Positions 55,665-64,000 of a stretch of DNA of 64,000 nucleotides are shown in pieces. The notes below the pieces were generated by a model, which saw only the letters and a list, made by a program, of their open reading frames with translations, was not told the origin of the DNA and did no database searches. The position numbers and the translations under genes were made by a program. How positions within the stretch are numbered: position 1 is the first letter of the stretch; every line of letters begins with the position of its first letter. The stretch spans positions 6,364,355 to 6,428,354 of the forward strand of contig CM042970.1 in NCBI GenBank assembly GCA_023678885.1, given 5' to 3'. The DNA is from Pogostemon cablin. Its lineage: Eukaryota > Streptophyta > Magnoliopsida > Lamiales > Lamiaceae.

Positions 55665-56010
55665 ATCCCAAATTATAGGCCGTTCAAATTATTTTACTAT
55701 AGAACGCTTAATTCGGACAATATAAGATCAGATTATAGACTGTTCAGATTTTTGACTGTAGAACATTTGATCCAGGCGGTTTAGAACATGAATCCCAAAT
55801 ATATTCCGTTCTTGAGTTGATTCTGGTTGAAGAATTCGAAGAATTATTCAGACAATTTCGAAGTCTTTGATCTTCTTAGAGAATCGTTTTCAGTGTGTTT
55901 GAAATGAATGGAGGAGGAATCCTTATATAAGTGAAGGGTGAAGAAACACCATATATAACTCGCAATTTGATTGGTCAATGGATTATTTGATCTAATTTTG
56001 TTGGCTTGGG
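55665..56010 (-). other. Unassigned insertion in the array, LTR/promoter-like
   Basis: Unlike the array. The minus strand has CTTATATAAGGATTCCTCCT near 55920-55940, a TATA-like box, and repeated ATAGAC(T)GTTCA-type words. Possibly an LTR piece; ends not defined. Confidence 0.35.
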
Positions 56011-56338
56011 CCTTTTCATTCCTGTAATTTGATTGATCTATTTAATATTATTAATTTTTAATAAATAAAATCTTATTTCCTAATTTGAAAAGGTCATAAT
56101 TATAATTATTTAATTATTTTAATGAGTGGTTAAGATTTGTTTTAAAAATAGATAGTCAGGATTGGATTTATTCTGCTTTTATATAATTTGATTGGTCTAT
56201 TTAATATTATTAATTTTTTAATAAATAAAATCTTATTTCCTAATTTGAAAATGTCATAATTATAATTATTTAATTATTTTAATGGGTGTCTGAGATTTGT
56301 TTTAAAAATAGATGGCCAGAATTAGATTTATTCTACTT

Positions 56339-57242
<904 letters not shown>

Positions 57243-57291
<49 letters not shown>
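57243..57291. repeat. (AT)n microsatellite
   Basis: About 49 bp of AT/TA. Confidence 0.95.
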
Positions 57292-57294
<3 letters not shown>

Positions 57295-57530
57295 GTATGT
57301 ATTATTTAAAATTTAAACATATCGTCACACTATCATATTAATATTATATTATTATTACTAATTTTAGAATTTTTATCTATTTTAACTTTGAATATATCCC
57401 CTGTGTACAATTAATAGCTTGTGTGTGAATTTATTGAAAGTTACATACTCATTTTATTCTTTAAAATATATTCCTCAGTCCATCCATCAATGATATTTAT
57501 TTATTTATTTTCTATGAATTAAGAAATACT

Positions 57531-57786
57531 CCTACCATCTAATTTCAGACGATACACTTTCTATTTTAGGTTGTACCATAAAAGTTTGTACATTTCTATA
57601 AAAAACAAAAGATAAAAAACAATCACCCTTCCCCATACCCTTTATTTACAAAAAAAAAAAAAATCTCTACCTAATATATTTTATCATTTATTTATTATTA
57701 AAAAATTATCATTATACCCCTAAAATTTATCACTTCCTTAATCTCCGTGCCGAAATTAGGGGTGCAATCTTTTGTGGGATTGAGGG
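57531..57786. mobile_element. Diverged Stowaway-like MITE
   Basis: Left CTCCTACCATCTAATTTCAG, right TTTTGTGGGATTGAGGGA; ends weakly matched. Confidence 0.45.
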
Positions 57787-57996
57787 ATTATTATTATTTT
57801 ATATAAAATATATCGTTAATTGTATTAATTTATTAGTGATACGTGTGATTAGGTCATGAATAATTTCTTTTCCCGTGACAAAAATGGTAACTCATTCATA
57901 AAGTGAATAACTAAAATGATAAAATATGGTTCCTAACATGGTGAATTATAAAAATAGTATAATGAATATCTTATCGGCGGATAAAAAAAATTAGTA

Positions 57997-58246
57997 CTTT
58001 CTCCGTCATGTTTTAATATTTACGTTTATTTTTTACACGTTGATTAAGGAGTATAGTATTTTAATAGATAGTGGGTGGGAAGATATAATATTTAATTAAA
58101 GTTAGTAGATATATTAGTATTGGATGTGGGGACCATGGTGATATATTAATTGTTTTAGGTGGGTCCCATATTCCAAAAAAAATATAAACATTGAAATAAG
58201 ATGCTCAAAATAACAATATGTAAACATTAAAATGGGATGGAAGGAG
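57997..58246. mobile_element. Stowaway-like MITE
   Basis: Left CTTTCTCCGTCATGTTTTAA; right TTAAAATGGGATGGAAGGAG; TA-flanked. Confidence 0.78.
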
Positions 58247-59039
58247 TAAAATTTTACTCTATTTTACTCTGTAAAGTAATAAACTACTGCTTTTTTAAAT
58301 TATTACTCATCTCAACATAGAGTATATAAAAAAATTTATGGTTACTTTTATTTATCCTAAAGGTTTTAGCAATTTTTTTAATGCTCCATATATAGTGTAA
58401 ATGATTAAATATGTAAAATAACTAAAAAAATATTGTTGATACGATTTATAATTCAATTTAAAACTTTTTAATCGTATTAAAAATATATACAATCAAATCA
58501 TTTATTTTAATGAAATTGACTAAATAAAAACTATTTTTATAATATTGGACATTTAAATGAATGCCAAAAGAGTGGAGTTAAAAAAATAATAATAATAATC
58601 TTAAAACATTATGGGCTCTTTTGTCCATTACTTCAAAATTTTACTGTAACATAATTTGGACTGAACTAATAATTTGTCGTTTTTAACCAAAGAATGACAT
58701 TTAATGAGGCTGCTATTCTAGTTTTACACAAAATTATATATCATACATGTTATGATTGATTGATTAAATAAAGTTAAAAAATGATAATATAATAATAAGT
58801 GCCAAAATCACCATTGCTCACTGCTACAGTTAAAAAATAAAAAATGTGCACTTACTTTTAAAAAATTAAATTTGTCCATTTAATATAATCTGACAAATAT
58901 ACTCCTAAAGTCTTTCTAACTATTCAGAATAGTGGAGCTTTCTAATCTATATAAATTTTCAATTAAAAAATTCTATGAATCAAAACATTATCAGAATAAA
59001 AATAAATCTCAAAAACTGAATATAACAAAAATTACAAGG
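58247..59039. other. AT-rich intergenic DNA
   Basis: No gene or repeat end recognised. Confidence 0.4.
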
Positions 59040-59330
59040 TCAGAAATAGAAAAAAAATCAAAAAGTTCGAATAAAACAAAAATCGAATAAAAATATTGTC
59101 CGAAGAAAATTAAAAAACATTGCCCAAGTTAAAAAAGTACAAACAAAATAATTGATAACAAACATTGTCCAAATAAAAGAAAAAAAAAGTCCAAATAGAA
59201 GAAATAAACATTGCTCGAATTCGCAAAAATTGACATAAATTAACAACAAACGTTGTCCGAATAAAAAAAAATTATACAAATAGAGCAAAAGAACATTGTC
59301 CAAATTCACAAAAACATTAATAGAAAATTA
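59040..59330. repeat. Degenerate minisatellite (AACATTGTCC-AAT type)
   Basis: Words such as AACATTGTCCGAATAAAA and AACATTGCTCGAATTCGC recur about every 30-60 bp, roughly eight times. The minus-strand Phe/Leu-rich frame is a translation of it. Confidence 0.6.
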
Positions 59331-59571
59331 AAAAATTTAATATTAAAATATTCCATTATTAAATGATTTAATGGTGTCTTCTGTCTAACACATATAAGGG
59401 ATATTTCGATAAATTTTAAAGAAAAAGTGAACGAATTTAATTAATTTTAATCAAAAGTGTAATTTGTTATTATTTGGAATTCAAATTGTCCATCAAGTGA
59501 TAATTCATCTGATAATGATAATAGGAGCAATAGAAAAGAGGAAAATATGAAGGGAAATGGAAAGAGTGGAA

Positions 59572-59679
59572 GCCAGCAAAAATGCAAAATTAAGACTAGG
59601 ATTATACTTGGTCCAAGAAATTGGTGCCAGCAAAAATGCAAAATTAAGACTAAGATTATACTTGGTCCAAGAAATTGGT
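59572..59679 (+). repeat. 54-bp tandem duplication
   Basis: Units 59572-59625 and 59626-59679, starting GCCAGCAAAAATGCAAAATT, differ at one base. The length is a multiple of three and stays in a plus-strand frame (59557-59808), but that frame has no recognisable domain. Confidence 0.92.
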
Positions 59680-60069
59680 GACCGCACAATTATCAATGTA
59701 GGATGGGCGTCTCAAAAAGCGCACTTGGAAAGAGTGACGACTCTGCAACAACTGCACCCTGCATTCATACGTTTTTATCTCTCAACCCACTATCCACTTT
59801 CAACATAAGTGGAGTATTAATTACTATACAGTTATATATAATCGAATATTCCTATCCAATGATACTTTATTACTTTATTTTGCTTTTTTACATACACAAA
59901 TTCATTATTCACTATTCATCTAATTGGGTTACACAAGTTTTTCATTTTATCGAGTTTGAACTTATGGATGGTATAATGAATAAATTAACAACGTGTGATG
60001 TTTGTTTTGAATTTAAAATAAGAAATTTAGAGTTATAATTAGCCAGTTAGGTAATTATGTGTTTAATAA
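59680..60069. other. AT-rich DNA
   Basis: No supported gene; overlapping short frames only. Confidence 0.4.
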
Positions 60070-60078
60070 ATCAAACAA

Positions 60079-60582
60079 GGTAAAAACTTGTGTGCACCGG
60101 GCGCACGGGCATACTCCGTGCGCTTTTAGAATTTTGTATTAAATTGTATACCATTTAGTATAAAGATGTATATTCTTTACTTTCTGATAAAAAATAAAAA
60201 AATATTAATAAAAATTGTATACTCCCTCCGTCTCGTTTCAATGTTTATGTTTGCTTTTTGCACGTTGATTAAAAAGTATTATATTTTAATAGATAGTGGG
60301 TGAAAAAATATAATATTTAATGTGATGTGGATAGGTGATGATATATTAATTGTTTTAGGTGAGTCTCATATTCTTAAAAAGAAAAAAATAAACATTGAAA
60401 TGAGACGCGCAAAATAGAAACGTAAATATTGAAACGGGACGGAGGGAGTACCCTTTAGAACAAAATATATGTACCCTTACTAATTAAAATATATACCCTT
60501 TATAACAAAATAATGTACCATTATCCATAATACTAAATTCTAAAGGCGCACGGTTTGCACCCGGCGCATGCAAGCCTCACTC
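60079..60582. mobile_element. Small MULE (504 bp) of the same family as the 4-kb MULE
   Basis: Left GGTAAAAACTTGTGTGCACC; right end reverse-complements to GAGTGAGGCTTGCATGCGCC; both continue with GGG(C/T)GCA and CGTGCGC. The exact 9-bp TSD is ATCAAACAA (60070-60078 and 60583-60591). A Stowaway-like MITE is nested at 60222-60448. Confidence 0.88.
60222..60448. mobile_element. Stowaway-like MITE nested in the small MULE
   Basis: Left CTCCCTCCGTCTCGTTTCAA; right TTGAAACGGGACGGAGGGAG, a near-perfect TIR; TA-flanked. Confidence 0.9.
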
Positions 60583-60591
60583 ATCAAACAA

Positions 60592-61182
60592 ATAGTTTTA
60601 ATTTATGTTTTTTTTTGAAGATTTAAATAAAATAAAGTTCAACTTCATGCGACACAAATTTCATGTAAGAATATAGGGGGCGAGGTGTGTAAAATTTACT
60701 GAGATTTATGTACGTAATTCGATCTTAATAAACTTCAATTAGAATAAGAAATAGAAATGAATTACATCATTCTAAACATACATGCTGAATAATCGAAAAC
60801 AAATAAGGAATTCCCATTATCTCACCCCAATTACTTTTATCTATCCTATATTTTATATAACGAAATAAATTTTATTTTTACGTATTTTTATTTATATAAT
60901 ATAAAATGTATTTATTTTTATTATTTTTATGCATATATTATAATAAATTTATTTTTATTTATATCACATCTCTATTTAGATAATACTTACAAAAATCTAC
61001 AAATAAATTAATATATTTTTCTGCTTATTATATAATTTTCATATTATTAACTTATAATCTAAAATAAAATATTCTTATATAGTAATATAAAATTAATACA
61101 CATAACATATTTTATAATTTATTTATTATTTAAAATACTATATTACTGTTCAAAAATCAATAAAGTTGGTTAAAAGTAGTAC
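60592..61182. other. AT-rich intergenic DNA
   Basis: Nothing recognised. Confidence 0.4.
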
Positions 61183-61257
61183 TTCCTCTGTCCCGACTAT
61201 AGGTCCTCATTTGAATTTTGTACGTAGATTAATGAGTATTATTATTTTATGTGTAGT
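61183..61257. mobile_element. Left part of a Stowaway-like MITE, interrupted
   Basis: CTTCCTCTGTCCCGACTATA... follows the interior of the MITE at 8912 up to GTGTAGTTATAT, where copia LTR-like sequence begins. Confidence 0.55.
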
Positions 61258-63215
61258 TATATTAGTTGGTTACAACTATTAGGCCATGTGTCATTTGGTT
61301 ATTAGTTAGATACATGTACATATTTAGAACTCAGTGTATTATTTCATTTGCAATCGTTAAATGAAATTCATTCTGTTCTTCTCTCTTAACATGATATCAG
61401 GCTGTTAAACCGGCAGTTACTCGATCCTTGGCCATAGCGCAGATAACCAAGAATTTGCTTAGTGTGTCAAAGTTCTCCAAGGATAACAATGTTTTACTTT
61501 GATTTTCATCCTGAGCACTGTGTGGTTAAAGATCAATTTTCTCATAATGTTCTTCTTCATGGTCATCTACAACATGGCTTGTATGTCTTTCTTAAATTAT
61601 AGCTTAGTCTTTCTTCTAGCTTTGTTCACTCTGTTGGTGTTCCACAATATTCCATTTCTTGTAATGTTGTTTCTACTACAGAGTCATTTGATATATGACA
61701 TAAACGCTTAGGGCATCCAAATGATAGAGTTATTACTCATGTTCTATCTCATTGAATTGGCTAAAAAATAAAGAATTCTACCTCATATTTTACTATATGT
61801 ACTTCTTGTTGCTTTGGAAAATTGCATAAATCTCCTTTTCCTTCATCACACACTGTATACACTGCTCCTTTACAGCTTGTTTATTCGGTTCTTTGGAGGC
61901 CTGCACCTGTTGTTTCTTCAAGTGGTTACAAATACTATATTCACTTCATTGATGCCTATTCACGGTACACTTGGGTGTATCTCTTGAAACAGAAATCTGA
62001 TGCATTACCTGCCTTTCAATCTTTTAAAAAAACAAGTTGAATTGCAGTTTGATACTCATATTAAGAAAGTTCAAGATGATTGGGGAGGGGAGTTTAGACT
62101 TTTCACAACATTCTTATCTTCTAAAGGAATTCTTCACCAACATCTTTGTCCTCATACTCATGAGCAAAATGACCTACCTGAAAGAAAGCATAGACATATT
62201 GTGGATAATGGTCTTACTCTTTTGGCTCACGCATCATTAACACTCACATATTGGAATGAGGCGTTTAGAACCTCTGTTTGTCTCATCAATAGACTTCCCA
62301 CTCCGTTCTTGCACAATAAATCTCCTTTTGAGCTTCTTTTCCATTCTAAACCCAATTACTCTCTTCTAAGAGTTTTTGGATGTCAGTGTTTCTCTAATCT
62401 AAGACCCGACAATACCCATAAAATTTCTTTTAGAAGCTCTCCTTGTATTTTTCTTGAGTATAGTCTCAATCATAAAGGGTATACATGCTTGGCTGCTTCT
62501 GGAAGAATTTTTATTTCTAAAGATGTTACCTTTGATGAGCTATCTTTTCCCTTTGTTTCATTGCAACCTTCCCCCCCTTCTCTACCCTCTCCATTATCTT
62601 CAATTCCTACTCTTAGACTTGTTCCTTCTCCAGCCCATACACCTATTCCTTATGCTAATATTTCCCCTCCTTATACTCCAACACATTCATTGAACCAATA
62701 TATTGGGTCTATTTCCCCTGAGGAGTTGGTGTTATCTGATGATAATACTCATACTATGATTACTCGGGTAAAGGAGGGGTATTTAAGTCCAAAATATATG
62801 TTGGAGAAATGGTGAAGGAACCCTCAAATGCTGCAGTTGCTTTACAAGATAAAAGATGGAAAAATGCTATGAATGATGAGTATCTTGCTTTATAGAGAAA
62901 TAACACATGAGAACTAGTTTCCTTACCTCCTGATAGAAAAGCAGTGGGTTGCAAGTGGATCTTTAAAGTAAAAGAAAATGCAGATGGGACGATAAATAAA
63001 TACAAAGCAAGACTTGTGGCTCAAGGCTATAGTCAACTTGCTAGTTTTGACTTCAAGGAGACATTTAGCCATGTCATTAAGCCTACTAGCTACAGTAAAG
63101 ATTATTTTGACTATTGTTGTAAGTATAAAGTGGTCTGTGAGACATTTGGATATTGCAAATGACTTTTTGCATTGAGAGTTACAAGAAGAAATGTATATTG
63201 AACTTAGTCTCAATT
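61258..63215 (+). mobile_element. Truncated Ty1/copia element (Ale-like)
   Basis: A short LTR (about 61258-61391, ending CTCTTAACA) is followed by TGATATCAGGCTG, a mutated tRNA-iMet primer-binding site. The leader jumps straight to ITKNLLSVSKFSKDNNV, the end of the protease region, so gag is deleted. Integrase and an RT start follow, then the copia homology stops at about 63215. Plus orientation. No 3' LTR in the window. Confidence 0.8.
61440..63215 (+). pseudogene. Copia integrase and partial RT, broken
   Basis: In order: LLSVSKFSKDNNV; GAG-pre-integrase KRLGHPNDRVITHVLSH; integrase YKYYIHFIDAYSRYTWVYLL, DDWGGEFRLF and ERKHRHIVDNGLTLLAHASL (62000-62815, the longest open part, 271 codons); TMITRVKEG linker; RT start GCKWIFKVKENADGTINKYK, ARLVAQGYSQ and DIANDFLH, then end. 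Stops at several places (for example 62815, 62893-62895) and a shift near 62030. The usual SD-GGEF second Asp region is altered to DDWGGEF. Confidence 0.85.
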
Positions 63216-64000
63216 TTGGTACAAATTGATAAGAGTAAGCGTACTCTATCATTGTGTAGAACGTGATGACCAAGTGCAAAATTTATAATATCGAACCCGA
63301 GGGAGAAAGTGTATGTATCCGTATTCGAAAGATGTTTCACTCTAAAAGGACTAATCAATAAAGAGGGAGTTTAATTACATTACAAACTAAGTAAGAAAGA
63401 AATTAAAGATAGAACATGTACAAATGAGATAGATGATGTGTGATGGTGAGCAATCTAAGAAGTATGTAAGGCAAGCAACATCATGGGAAAGACTCTTGTA
63501 GACTCACACACATACATGAATTGAAGGTCATCGTGTTATGATATTAAGGGCAATCACTTGTGTACCCCTAATCCCTATGGCCAAGACAATTAGATTCTCA
63601 ACTCTTTTATAAGTTTAAATCTCCTAAGATTGTCTCTTACTCTCAATTCCCTTAAGGTACTATGATCATAAGTTTGGTTCCCCTCACTAGTTCAAACACT
63701 TTTACAAACAATTATCACTAGTGTTCTATCATTAGGTTCTAAGTATAAGAAGGTTATTGCTTAACTTTTCACATACTAACAAAGTCATCTCGTGCAATTA
63801 ATGATTCAATTAAATCACTAAGCATAATAGTGGAATGACCATCCTTACACTATGAATAGAAAATTTAACTATACAAATCATACACGAAATGAGAATAAGT
63901 ATTCATGATAGAAAATATTCATACAATCAATTAATCAAACATGTGGTGTGCAAAATCTATATTATCCTTCACCATTCATATTGCTAGCCTCAAATGAGGA
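63216..64000. repeat. Candidate dispersed repeat at the window end
   Basis: Starts soon after the copia truncation with TCGAACCCGAGGGAGAAAG and continues with short words like those of 4640-5860. No coding domain. It probably belongs to another element that cut or replaced the copia 3' part. Confidence 0.3.

Larger units (their letters stand above)
52860..56330. repeat. Degenerate ~150-bp tandem array (AATTATAATTATTTAATTATTTTAAT-type)
   Basis: About 15-20 units share TTGAAAAAGTCATAATTATA, ATTTAATTATTTTAATGGGTGG, TGAGATTTGTTTAAGAAATA, GATGGTCAGGATTGAATTTA and ATTATTAATTTTTTAATAAA in that order. Units are interrupted by a MITE (53532-53758), telomere-like tracts, a MITE-like unit (54936-55224) and an unrelated insertion (about 55665-56010). 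Confidence 0.8.

Noticed and set aside
59058..59309. Hydrophobic Phe/Leu-rich minus-strand frame resembling a membrane protein
   Set aside because: Follows a degenerate A-rich minisatellite; no consistent segment pattern or start context.

Overview
The window is nuclear DNA of a flowering plant, almost certainly a eudicot. It is AT-rich and gene-poor, with plant-type introns, dozens of Stowaway-like MITEs (TA-flanked, CTCCCTCCGTCC-type ends), Ty1/copia and Ty3/gypsy retrotransposons, plant LINEs, hAT, Mutator and Helitron-like elements. I cannot name the species. Lamiales would fit, but that is a guess.

Only one host gene looks intact: a three-exon nucleoredoxin (minus strand, 13109 to 9849, 423 aa). 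Its second thioredoxin-like domain has WCSPG where WCxxC is expected. A calcium-dependent protein kinase first exon (2281-2947, minus) carries two frameshifts, one of them inside DFG, and is called a pseudogene. A short CBSX3-like CBS-domain fragment (about 52460-52613, minus) lies inside a Helitron-like region and looks captured.

Layout. 1-2.0 kb: 5' end of a MULE transposase and a ~34-bp repeat array. 2.3-3.7 kb: CDPK pseudogene with a solo LTR just upstream. 3.7-9.8 kb: MITEs and AT-rich DNA. 9.8-13.2 kb: nucleoredoxin. 13.2-19.4 kb: MITEs, a 5'-truncated LINE and a 1.3-kb solo LTR. 19.4-27.6 kb: a three-LTR/two-body non-autonomous LTR element within one TSD, split by a young 5.5-kb copia element. 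27.7-28.0 kb: hAT MITE. 28.3-40.4 kb: a 12-kb Tat-lineage gypsy element whose decayed gag-pol runs on the minus strand and which carries two paralogous antisense genes on the plus strand. 40.4-47 kb: MITEs, an hAT element, a LINE tail and a 0.93-kb MULE. 47.4-51.4 kb: a 4-kb non-autonomous MULE filled with repeats. 52.2-56.4 kb: Helitron-like repeat array with CBSX3 fragment and telomere-like motifs. 56.4-64 kb: microsatellites, MITEs, a small MULE of the same family as the 4-kb one, and a broken copia fragment.

Most elements are delimited by target-site duplications (TSDs) read directly from the sequence, so the nesting order can be worked out. The likeliest candidate for something not well described is the Tat element with duplicated, intron-containing antisense genes, followed by the repeat-filled MULE family and the gene-capturing Helitron-like region. 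All element calls rest on reading the sequence and on recalled family features; no database search was run.
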